The notes under the pieces are model-generated. The model did no database searches, was not told where the DNA came from, and saw nothing but the letters and a program-made list of their open reading frames with translations. 33,419 nt of DNA. Origin: Schlesneria paludicola DSM 18645. GTDB taxonomy: Bacteria > Planctomycetota > Planctomycetia > Planctomycetales > Planctomycetaceae. Shown here one piece after another: positions 24,668 through 32,156 of the stretch; within the stretch, counting starts at the first letter, position 1; each line of letters opens with the position of its first letter. Where the stretch lies: positions 1 through 33,419 of the forward strand of contig CAMAYU010000049.1 of the NCBI GenBank assembly GCA_945862235.1, written 5' to 3'. The translations under genes and the position numbers were made by a program.

Positions 24668-25245
24668 AGCCGTCGCGCGCGTTGTCACAAGACGAGATTG
24701 ATCCCGCGCCAACGGCCAGTTCTGTTCCGAGAATGGCCTTCCGAATTTGCGCCCACGGTGAAGCCTTCACAACGTCGGTGCCGCGCATTGTGTGGCGTGA
24801 GGAGACTTGCGAGGGAGTCGTTCTGCAACTGTTTCGCGCACTCCCTGCGGAGTCATTCGCCCCAACGGGCGGGCAGACCACGCGAGCAAATCGCGGCCGC
24901 GCCGTCTCGCTTGTCAAACCGTGCGGACTGTGCGGCGTGTGGACTGTGAGAACGATTTTTTTCTGCCACATTCAAATGATTCCGGCATCTCACGAATGAG
25001 TTCGGCCGATCATCCCCTCGGATTTGAATTTCCGCCGCGAGGTGCCGCTTGACAACGTTTTGCGTCTCGACTATCCAGTTCCCGCACACGACCCGGCCCC
25101 AAGATTACCAGCCGTTCAGCACCGTGTGATGAATCGAGTTCAGCATCCCAACCGAAGGATTTGAGTTCGTCTGCCGAGGATGCTTTCGGCTCCAAACTCA
25201 ATCAGGAATATCCCGTCCACAGTACGAGTTTTTGAGGTTTCACAG
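24668..25245. other. 578 bp region without a recognised gene
   Basis: Codon-like order in all frames is poor. A possible promoter toward the acidic-protein gene is TTGACA at 25049-25054, a 17 bp spacer, then TATCCA at 25072-25077, about 170 bp before that gene. The stretch includes GATTTTTTTCTG near 24954-24965. Nothing else was recognised. Confidence 0.4.
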
Positions 25246-25533
25246 ATGAGCACAGTTCTGTTTGAAGACGAAGTGGCCACGTTGCCAACCTGGTTGCCCG
25301 CGTTCCCTTTGGGTGGACCACAGATGGCCAGTGATGACGATGGCCCACCGGGTGACGAAGAGTTTGAAGACGATGAAGACGAAGAGTTTGAAGACGAAGA
25401 GGCTGATGAACTCGAAGACGAAGAACTCGAAGACGAATTCGACGAATTCGATGACGACGACGACTTCGATGATGACGACGACGATCTGGATGACGACGAC
25501 GATGATGACGACGATGATGACGAGGATTACTGA
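25246..25533 (+). CDS. Small protein with an extreme Asp/Glu-rich C-terminal tail
   Basis: A 95-residue protein. ATG 25246 has GAGG at 9-10 bp. The first 30 residues are ordinary (MSTVLFEDEVATLPTWLPAF, then PLGGPQMAS), followed by about 60 residues that are almost only D and E with a few F, ending DEDY. The tail is built from GAT/GAC and GAA/GAG codons in short imperfect repeats. Such tails occur in histone- or ribosome-like chaperones, calcium-binding proteins and DNA mimics; which applies here is unknown. A clear terminator follows at 25636, so it appears to be a single-gene transcription unit. No known domain was seen. Confidence 0.75.
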   Translation: MSTVLFEDEVATLPTWLPAFPLGGPQMASDDDGPPGDEEFEDDEDEEFEDEEADELEDEELEDEFDEFDDDDDFDDDDDDLDDDDDDDDDDDEDY

Positions 25534-25635
25534 TCCTTCCAGTAACTTCGTGTGATCGTTGAACAACGACTGCTCTCGCGGCCGAATTCAATGCTCACGC
25601 GAGTCACTCCATCGCTCGTTCGTGTTTCGCATACT

Positions 25636-25674
25636 GGCCGACGTTTCCTCAGGGGACCGTCGGCCGTCTTTTTT
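25636..25674 (+). terminator. Rho-independent terminator
   Basis: Stem GGCCGACG (25636-25643) with CGTCGGCC (25658-25665), then GTCTTTTTT to 25674. It lies about 100 bp after the acidic-protein gene and before the nucleoside phosphorylase gene. Confidence 0.85.
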
Positions 25675-25807
25675 GTCCACCTCACCTTTTGTCTCGCAGC
25701 AAGGTACTTCCACCGTTTGTCTTTTAAGCGGTGGGACAGCATCCTCCGGACACGAGTGCCATCGCTCATAAACGTCGTTTCTTCGGTTCAATTCAGGGAG
25801 TCGTGTC

Positions 25808-26632
25808 GTGCAAGGTTTGTCGCAACAGATTCGTGAAGCGGTCGAGTTCATCCGTCGGTCGTGGGCCGGTCAGGCTCGAGTCGGGATGATCTTGGGAACG
25901 GGTCTCGGTGGACTCGCCGAACAGATCGAGCATCAGGCGACGATCCCTTACGGTGACATTCCGCACTTCCCCGTCTCGACCGCGCCGGGTCATGCCGGTC
26001 GCTTGGTCTGTGGTCTGCTGAAGGGAGTTCCGATTGTCGCGATGGAAGGCCGCTTCCATTACTACGAGGGCTACTCGCTGCAACAGGTGACGTTCCCCGT
26101 CCGCGTGATGAAGGCTCTCGGAGCCGACACACTTCTCGTGACGAACGCTGCGGGGGGGATCAATCCGCAGCTCGACTTGGCCGATATCGTCGTGATCGAA
26201 GACCACATCAGCCTGCTCCCTGACAATCCTCTGCGTGGCGTCAACGATGACAGCCTCGGCCCGCGCTGGCCCGACTTGAGTGCCCCGTACACGAGCAGCC
26301 TCATCGCGTTGGCTCGTACGTCGGCGCTGTCGCTGGGAATTCACCTCCACAAAGGAGTCTTCGTCGCGGTCCCCGGCCCGAACCTCGAGACACGGGCCGA
26401 GTACCGCATGCTGAAAGCTCTCGGCGCGGATGTCGTCGGCATGTCCACCGTCCCCGAAGTCATCGTCGCCGTTCACAGCAGTATGCAGGTGCTCGGGTTA
26501 TCGGTCGTCACTGACATGTGCCTCCCCGATCATCTCGAACCGGCGGAAGTCCCCAAGATTCTCGCGAACGCCGCTGCGGGAGGAGCCAAGCTCGCGAAGC
26601 TCATCCCCGCCGTGATCGAACAGTTGAAATGA
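25808..26632 (+). CDS. punA: Purine nucleoside phosphorylase (trimeric type)
   Basis: A 274-residue protein starting at GTG 25808 with AGGGAG at 25795-25800. It cleaves purine nucleosides with phosphate to base and ribose-1-phosphate in purine salvage. Family blocks in order: [15 protein letters not shown] (phosphate loop), [45 protein letters not shown], and [12 protein letters not shown], the last close to the usual MSTVPE signature. Length matches the low-molecular-mass trimeric family (about 270-290) rather than hexameric DeoD. The gene is apparently alone, between a terminator and a repeat. Confidence 0.95.
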   Translation: MQGLSQQIREAVEFIRRSWAGQARVGMILGTGLGGLAEQIEHQATIPYGDIPHFPVSTAPGHAGRLVCGLLKGVPIVAMEGRFHYYEGYSLQQVTFPVRVMKALGADTLLVTNAAGGINPQLDLADIVVIEDHISLLPDNPLRGVNDDSLGPRWPDLSAPYTSSLIALARTSALSLGIHLHKGVFVAVPGPNLETRAEYRMLKALGADVVGMSTVPEVIVAVHSSMQVLGLSVVTDMCLPDHLEPAEVPKILANAAAGGAKLAKLIPAVIEQLK

Positions 26633-26658
26633 AAGTGAGCAACCGGCGAGTGTGAGTT

Positions 26659-26722
26659 GTAGGATGGGCACTCCTGCCCGTCCGGCATTGGAACGACGAA
26701 CAAGCGGGAGGACGGGCCACAG
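26659..26722. repeat. GTAGGATGGGCACTCCTGCC palindrome, truncated right arm
   Basis: The left arm is complete at 26659-26683; the right arm (GGGAGGACGGGCCACAG, 26706-26722) is shortened and altered. It lies between the phosphorylase and lipoprotein genes. Confidence 0.75.
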
Positions 26723-26772
26723 TTGAGGCTTCTCATTCTTCTTAGCCTCGTCACTTCACACACGGGTCCACC

Positions 26773-27024
26773 ATGACACTCACACGTCTGTTCTTCGTCG
26801 GCATCCTGTGTCTGGTACTGGCAGGCTGCGCCGACAACGTGACGCTTCAAAACTTCGCGCTCATCAAGCCGGGCATGTCACTGAAAGAGGTCGAAACGAT
26901 CTTCGGCGGCCCCGGTAAGTCGTATCAGTCGATCAAGACCTGGCGCGGCGGCAACAACCGCACGATCACGGTCGAGTTCGATGATCGCGGCCTCGTGGTC
27001 AACACGACCCATGACGGCTTCTGA
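26773..27024 (+). CDS. Small lipoprotein with BamE/SmpA-like domain
   Basis: An 83-residue protein. The signal MTLTRLFFVGILCLVLAGC ends in a lipobox (LAGC), so Cys19 should be lipidated. The remaining part (about 30-80) reads ALIKPGMSLKEVETIFGGPG and ends in beta strands (TITVEFDDRGLVVNTT), the SmpA/OmlA (BamE) pattern of two helices and a small sheet. BamE belongs to the outer-membrane beta-barrel assembly machine in proteobacteria; many stand-alone relatives have unknown roles, so gene name bamE is not assigned. Intact; no operon partner is evident. Confidence 0.85.
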   Translation: MTLTRLFFVGILCLVLAGCADNVTLQNFALIKPGMSLKEVETIFGGPGKSYQSIKTWRGGNNRTITVEFDDRGLVVNTTHDGF

Positions 27025-27051
27025 TTTCGCCACGCCCGGCGAGCGGCCCAA

Positions 27052-27245
27052 AAGTCCGGTTCTTCTGAAGAGCAGGGCCATCGCCTTTTTGAATCTGGGA
27101 GATCGGGTGCCACGGTCACGGAGCTTCAACGTGGCCGTGAGAATGAGAAACAGCCTTCACTTACAAGCACGGCCACGTCGAAGCTCCGTGACCGTGGCAC
27201 CCGAAATTGACAAAGTCGATGGCCCTGTTCTGAACAGCCGGACTT
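27052..27245. repeat. Nested inverted repeats (GGTGCCACGGTCACGG copy 2 inside another palindrome)
   Basis: Inner arms of 36 bp with one mismatch lie at 27104-27139 and 27168-27203 and belong to the same family as 21821-21900. They are enclosed by a different imperfect pair, 27052-27083 (AAGTCCGGTTCTTCTGAAGA...) and 27216-27245 (CGATGGCCCTGTTCTGAACA...). The outer repeat seems to have been the landing site for the inner one. Confidence 0.8.
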
Positions 27246-27276
27246 CCTTGTCGTGACATCCGCCACAATCTCTCCG

Positions 27277-27322
27277 CCGCGTCCTTGATGACATACTTGC
27301 AACTCTGTCATCAAGGACGCGG
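27277..27322. repeat. CCGCGTCCTTGATGACA inverted repeat upstream of the serine hydrolase
   Basis: Perfect 17 bp arms at 27277-27293 and 27306-27322 with a 12 bp loop, about 100 bp before the chosen start of the serine hydrolase. It could be regulatory or another repeat family. Confidence 0.8.
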
Positions 27323-27419
27323 CTTGATATCGCACCAGATGATTCCCGGATCGGCGTTGGCTACCATCCCGCCGCGCTGTTTGGAATTCGTGCTGCTTCT
27401 CAAAACAAGGTTGCTCACC

Positions 27420-28619
27420 GTGCGAAAACCCTGGTTACATCGTCCATTTGTCCTGCGTGCGTTCACGCTGTTGTCACTCGCTCTCGCGGGTTCGATCTCG
27501 ACGCGAGACGCCTGTGCTCAGAAGTCGGTCCATCCGACATCACCGAAGATCGTCGAGGCTCTTCAACCCTACGTCGAAAGCCAGGCACTGGCCGGTGCGG
27601 TAACGTTGGTGGCCGACAAGGACAAGATTTTGAGCGTCGATACCGTCGGGTTCGCCGACATCGCTGCAAAAAGGTCGATGGCGGCGGACTCACTCTTTTG
27701 GATCGCATCGCAATCAAAACCCGTGACCGGCGCGGCGCTGATGATCCTCGTCGATGAGGGCAAGATCGATCTGAACGCGCCCGTGTCGAAGTACCTCCCC
27801 GAATTCAACAACACGTGGGTGGCGGCCTATCGCGACAACGACACCGTTCTGTTGAAGCGTCCTGCTCGGCAGATCACGGTACGCGACTGCATGAACCACA
27901 CGAGCGGGATGCCTTTCAAGTCGGACCTCGAACAACCGACGCTCGATCTTCTCATGCTGCGTGATGGAGTTCGCAGTTACGCCATGACGCCGCTCAACTC
28001 GGAACCGGGGACGAAGTATGCGTACTCGAACGCGGGGATCAACGCGGGCGGTCGGATCATCGAAGTCGTCAGCGGCATGAAGTATGAAGACTTTCTCGAC
28101 AAACGCCTCTTTGCTCCGCTCGGCATGAAGGACACCACCTTCTGGCCCAATGAAGAACAACTGACGCGACTCGCCAAGCCGTACAAGCCGACTGCCGACA
28201 AGATGGGTCTCGAAGAGACGACGATCAGCCAGCTTCGCTATCCGCTCAGCGATCGGACTCGCCAGCCGATGCCGGGCGGCGGACTCTTCTCCACGGCGAA
28301 CGACATGGGCCGCTTCTGTCAGATGGTCTTGAACAAGGGGACGTTCGACGGCAAACGCATCCTGTCCGAAGCGGCTGTCGCGACAATGACGAGCAAACAA
28401 ACGGCCGACTCGCTAAAGGACGGCTACGGCGTCGGCTGGTCCACTCAGGGAGAATCCTTCGGACACGGCGGAGCCTTGGCCACCAATCACAACATCGACA
28501 CGAAGCGAGGCTTGATCACGATCTTCCTCGTCCAGCATGCGGGCTTCCCCAAGAACGGCAACGAAAGCCAAGGAGCCTTCCGCAAGGCGGCCGAGAGCCA
28601 GTTCGGTCCAATGAAATGA
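27420..28619 (+). CDS. Exported class C beta-lactamase-like serine hydrolase
   Basis: GTG 27420 is chosen: AAGG lies 9 bp upstream, and the product then starts VRKPWLHRPFVLRAFTLLSL, a signal peptide. The frame is open back to 27285, but that part crosses a palindrome. The mature protein (about 399 codons in all) shows the class C/PBP-like set: SxxK as SQSK in WIASQSKPVTG, YxN as YSN in YAYSNAG, and HGG in FGHGGALA, the KTG-equivalent. DCMNHTSGMP and PGGGLFSTANDMGRF are typical of esterase/peptidase members of the family. Resistance to beta-lactams should not be assumed; hydrolysis of an ester or peptide is as likely. It converges with the next gene. Confidence 0.92.
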   Translation: MRKPWLHRPFVLRAFTLLSLALAGSISTRDACAQKSVHPTSPKIVEALQPYVESQALAGAVTLVADKDKILSVDTVGFADIAAKRSMAADSLFWIASQSKPVTGAALMILVDEGKIDLNAPVSKYLPEFNNTWVAAYRDNDTVLLKRPARQITVRDCMNHTSGMPFKSDLEQPTLDLLMLRDGVRSYAMTPLNSEPGTKYAYSNAGINAGGRIIEVVSGMKYEDFLDKRLFAPLGMKDTTFWPNEEQLTRLAKPYKPTADKMGLEETTISQLRYPLSDRTRQPMPGGGLFSTANDMGRFCQMVLNKGTFDGKRILSEAAVATMTSKQTADSLKDGYGVGWSTQGESFGHGGALATNHNIDTKRGLITIFLVQHAGFPKNGNESQGAFRKAAESQFGPMK

Positions 28620-28656
28620 AGGGCAACAAGAAGAAGAGAAACACTGATCCTCGCTC

Positions 28657-28694
28657 ATCGCCACTGATTCCTATCAGCGAAGATCAGTGGCGAT
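28657..28694. terminator. Possible bidirectional hairpin between convergent genes
   Basis: ATCGCCACTGAT at 28657-28668 pairs with ATCAGTGGCGAT at 28683-28694, between the stops of the serine hydrolase and the haem protein. There is no T tract, so the terminator role is inferred from position. Confidence 0.4.
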
Positions 28695-28707
28695 CCGTGT
28701 TCCAAAT

Positions 28708-31700
28708 TCACTGCCGCGACTTGAGAAACGCGATCAGGTCGAGAAGCTGCTCGCGCGTGAGCTGCGTATCGAGTCCAGCGGGCATGACGGAGACGGTGCC
28801 GGGAAGAATCTCTTCGATTTCGGCGCGAGCGACTCGCGCTTCGTCTTTGGCTCCCGTCGCGAGGACGATCTCGTCGGGAGTCTCGCGCCGGATGAGGCCG
28901 TTCACCTGCTTGCCCGCTTTGGTGACGATCAGGACCGGCTCGTAACTTCTCACGAAACTGACGCTCGGAAAGAGCAACGCTTCGAGCAGGTCACGCTCGG
29001 ACCTGATCTTGCCGACGCGTGACAGATCGGGGCCGATGTTGCCTCCCTTGTAGCCGATCGCGTGGCAGGCAATGCACGCCGCCTTCGAGTTCGCGAAGAC
29101 AAGCTGCCCGCGCCGGATGTCCCCTTCTCCGACATGAGCGACCATCTCATCCAGCCGCTCCTTCTGCTTGGTCGCCTCAATGTTGATCGCCGCGTAGAGT
29201 GCCTCGGCCTGCTGTTGAACGCTGGCCGGAAACTTGGCGAGCCTCAGCTTCACCGCGTCCACGCGCAGGCTGGTCAACACGGGCGATTGCTTCAGCGCCG
29301 CGACGAGCTTCATACCGACAGCTTCATCCGTGGCCGACTCAAAGACCGCGAGCAATCGATTCAGTTCCAGCGGCCCGACGCGCGGGATGGCCTCTGCCAA
29401 CGCCGACTGCTGTTCGGAGTTGAGCCTTGTCTTGAGCAGCGCTTCGACCGCAGAGGAACGCGCCGCAACAGAAGCCTCTTCACCGAGATTGCCGGTGAGC
29501 AGCGCGAAGTGTTGCGGTTCGAGTGGCCCTGCTCCGGCAGGGATTGCGGCCAGTGCGGCGATTCGCGTTTGGCTTGCGATCTTGTCCGACGAAGCGAACT
29601 TTCGCAGCCCCTTCACCAGCGATTCCATCTCCGTTTTCGGCAGCGGAACGGCGTGAATGACCATGACCGCGTTGCCCTTCCACGAGTCGTCGTCTGCCAT
29701 GAGCATTTCAGTCAGCGCGGTGAGCCATGAGAGCGGCATCTCCTTCAATCCCGAAGCTTCCATCGCCTCGAGCGACAGCAGTCGAGTCGAGCCATCCCGA
29801 TCAGTAGCGGCGTTGATATGGCTCGCCAGAAGTTCCTGCACGCTCGGCGTCGCTGCGAATTTGGCCAATAATTCGCGAAATTCGAGATATTCCTTTCGAA
29901 GCCAATTCGTCTTCACAAGCTGCCCGCGCAGATGGTCGGCCACGGCGTTGCCCCACTCGGCGTGGCGCGAGGTCAGCCACAACGCGGTCTCGCGAAGCGT
30001 GATGTCCTCCGACGACAGTAACGGCACGACCTGTTCGGGCGTCAATCCGCCGCCCGGCATCTGGTCGAGAGCGATCATCGCGACTCGCCGCACCTGCGGA
30101 TCGGGGCTGCTGAGTCCGACGGCCGTCCCCTGCGGATCGGCGATCTCGATGAGAGCGAACGTGACCGCATGTTCCATCACGCGGTCGGCCTGCGAGACAT
30201 CGACGAAGGTGGCGGGCTTCGCGCCGTCGTTTGTGGCTTCCCCCTCACGTACCAAAGTGACTGCCGTTCCGAGGCTCAAGCATTTTTCCGTTGCGGCCTC
30301 CAGTAGGTGCGGTACCGCCGACTTGTCTCCCAGCCGACCGAGAGTCTCGGCACTCAGTCGCATGTTCTGTCGCGTGCAGAGTCGCAGCAGTTTGAGCAAC
30401 TGCGGCATTGCCGCGTGGTCTCGCCACAGACTGACCGATTGAAGTGCAACCTGCCGGATATCACGATGGCCATCAAACAGAGCTTCGCGCACGAGTTGCC
30501 GCGCCTCGGGAGCGTCGATTCGGGTGAGCGTCCAGACGGCGTTCCGACGCGCCGTTTCGGAGGCGCGTCGTGAGCGAAACGGTCCGTTCAAGTCGATGGC
30601 GTTGTCGTCGCTCAATGTGCCGCCCGCTTCCAACTCGCGCAGCAGCGGCTTGAGTGCGGCGATCACGTTCGTGACATCGTGCTTTGCCAGATCACGGATC
30701 GCGCGCCGCTGAACGGCTGGACGCGGATCGTCGAGCAACCGAGCCAACTCGTTCGGCGTGAGCTTCGCCCAATCGAGCTTCAACCCGCGCGGGTCGCCCC
30801 CCGTAGGCGAGTCATTCCCATGACTCGCATTCTGCTTCGCATCCGCTTTCGGCAAAGCGGGACGGGCAGGAGTGCCCATCCTACGGACGCGATAGATCGC
30901 GCCGAGGACATCCGGCTTGTCGAGCTGCGAAGTCGGGCAACAGAGTTTGTACCAGCCGCCCGTGTCGAGGATGACGAGGCTGCCGTCTGCGTCTTCCAAC
31001 ACGTCGGTCGGATGGAAGTCGAGATTGTTCGAGACCACGAAGTCTGAGTCGGTCGAAGTGAACGTCGCACCGCTCGGCTTCAGCTCATGACGCGAGACCT
31101 TGTACATATTGAACTGACACGCGAAGAGGTTGTCGCGGAACTTGGTGCCGAAGACCTCGGACTCGTACCGCGTCAGCCCGCACGGCGCGGCGGCTCCCAT
31201 GTGAGCGAGCGGCGGGAGCAAATCACCCGTGCGCGGATGAAAGTCGGTCACGTTGTGGACCTTGCCGTAGACGCCGCCATAAACGGCGTGAATCAGCCCG
31301 TCGCGCAACCCGCCGCCGGGGTTCTGCAAAAAAGTCGTCGTGAAGATTCGCTCGCCGCCGGGAGTGAAGACGACATCAACCGGGTTGTCCATCCCGCCCG
31401 TCATCACGTTCTCAACGGGACCGGCCCCTTCCGCGCGACGCCGGAAAATGTGAGACGCCTTCGTGACGAGCGGCTTCTTCCCGTGAGGCTGCTCATACGT
31501 CTGCTCGGCAAACGCCCCCTTGCACCAGTAAATGAAACCGTCCGGCCCGAGATACGGCCCGTGCAGATCGTTCGCACAACCGGTCAGCGTCTTCCCCTCG
31601 AACCACTCGACCCGCTGATCGGCCACGCCGTCGCCATCAGTGTCCGTCAGCTTCCAGATGCTCGGCGGAGCGGCCACATACAGCGAACCGTCGTGCCACA

Positions 31701-32040
31701 ACGTCCCCTCGGGAAACATCATCTTGTCGGCAAAGACGACACTCTTGTCGAATCGCCCGTCGCCATCCGTGTCCTCCAGCCGCACGATGCGATGCGTCGG
31801 GTTTGCCAACTGTTCCTTCACCGGCGCATTCGACCCCGATGAATCCGTGACATAGAGCCGCCCGAGTTCATCAAAGTCCGCCGTGATCGGCCGCTCAACC
31901 AGAGGCGACTTCGCCGCCACCTCGATCTCAAACCCTTCCGGCAGAGTGAACGTATGACCGTTCAGAAGCTGTTCGTTGGCGAGAGACTGATTTGCGGCGA
32001 ACAGTCCTAACAGTGACAAAGTGGCCAACATACGGGTCAT
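28708..32040 (-). CDS. PVC-type CxxCH haem-binding protein with beta-propeller and HEAT-like repeats
   Basis: A 1110-residue protein. Signal peptide 1-21 (MTRMLATLSLLGLFAANQSL). Residues about 25-380 form a glucose/sorbosone dehydrogenase-like propeller with DTDGDGRFDKSVVFADKMMF and DTDGDGVADQ loops that probably bind calcium. About 430-900 is helical, with HEAT-like repeats (RPAVQRRAIRDLAKHDVTNV, EARQLVREALFDGHRDIRQV). A C-terminal cytochrome c domain has CIACH at 989-993. This architecture is the planctomycete membrane-bound dehydrogenase/CxxCH family, thought to be periplasmic; the electron donor is unknown. Residues about 386-413 are encoded by a palindromic repeat (MGTPARPALPK...), a departure from the family sequence. 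The gene ends convergently with the serine hydrolase, and a DUF1501 gene lies upstream on the same strand. Confidence 0.93.
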   Translation of the reverse strand: MTRMLATLSLLGLFAANQSLANEQLLNGHTFTLPEGFEIEVAAKSPLVERPITADFDELGRLYVTDSSGSNAPVKEQLANPTHRIVRLEDTDGDGRFDKSVVFADKMMFPEGTLWHDGSLYVAAPPSIWKLTDTDGDGVADQRVEWFEGKTLTGCANDLHGPYLGPDGFIYWCKGAFAEQTYEQPHGKKPLVTKASHIFRRRAEGAGPVENVMTGGMDNPVDVVFTPGGERIFTTTFLQNPGGGLRDGLIHAVYGGVYGKVHNVTDFHPRTGDLLPPLAHMGAAAPCGLTRYESEVFGTKFRDNLFACQFNMYKVSRHELKPSGATFTSTDSDFVVSNNLDFHPTDVLEDADGSLVILDTGGWYKLCCPTSQLDKPDVLGAIYRVRRMGTPARPALPKADAKQNASHGNDSPTGGDPRGLKLDWAKLTPNELARLLDDPRPAVQRRAIRDLAKHDVTNVIAALKPLLRELEAGGTLSDDNAIDLNGPFRSRRASETARRNAVWTLTRIDAPEARQLVREALFDGHRDIRQVALQSVSLWRDHAAMPQLLKLLRLCTRQNMRLSAETLGRLGDKSAVPHLLEAATEKCLSLGTAVTLVREGEATNDGAKPATFVDVSQADRVMEHAVTFALIEIADPQGTAVGLSSPDPQVRRVAMIALDQMPGGGLTPEQVVPLLSSEDITLRETALWLTSRHAEWGNAVADHLRGQLVKTNWLRKEYLEFRELLAKFAATPSVQELLASHINAATDRDGSTRLLSLEAMEASGLKEMPLSWLTALTEMLMADDDSWKGNAVMVIHAVPLPKTEMESLVKGLRKFASSDKIASQTRIAALAAIPAGAGPLEPQHFALLTGNLGEEASVAARSSAVEALLKTRLNSEQQSALAEAIPRVGPLELNRLLAVFESATDEAVGMKLVAALKQSPVLTSLRVDAVKLRLAKFPASVQQQAEALYAAINIEATKQKERLDEMVAHVGEGDIRRGQLVFANSKAACIACHAIGYKGGNIGPDLSRVGKIRSERDLLEALLFPSVSFVRSYEPVLIVTKAGKQVNGLIRRETPDEIVLATGAKDEARVARAEIEEILPGTVSVMPAGLDTQLTREQLLDLIAFLKSRQ
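30802..30885. repeat. GGGCACTCCTGCCC-family element inside the CxxCH gene
   Basis: 30857-30885 is the standard arm (GGGACGGGCAGGAGTGCCCA and onward). The other side, 30802-30828 (CGTAGGCGAGTCATTCCCAT and onward), is a variant arm that is palindromic by itself. Read on the minus strand it gives MGTPARPA at residues 388-395, the same frame and nearly the same peptide as in the E1 gene. Confidence 0.8.
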
Positions 32041-32156
32041 CGCGATGTCTCTTGGGTCGGAATGGGCCGGGACATTGCGATTATGAACAGGCTCACCCCG
32101 TAATCAAAGCAAGCCAGATCGACATCGCGCGAGAGGAACTGCTACTCGCCGCAATG

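Noticed and set aside
27285-27419. Longer N-terminus for the serine hydrolase
   Set aside because: It would be encoded by part of a perfect palindrome and would hide the signal peptide. GTG 27420 with AAGG upstream fits better.
32041-32156. Short complementary segments (CGCGATGTC/GACATCGCG and GACATTGCG/CGCAATGTC) between the last two genes
   Set aside because: The arms are only 9 bp and 80-90 bp apart, with no second copy in the window. Chance pairing is likely.
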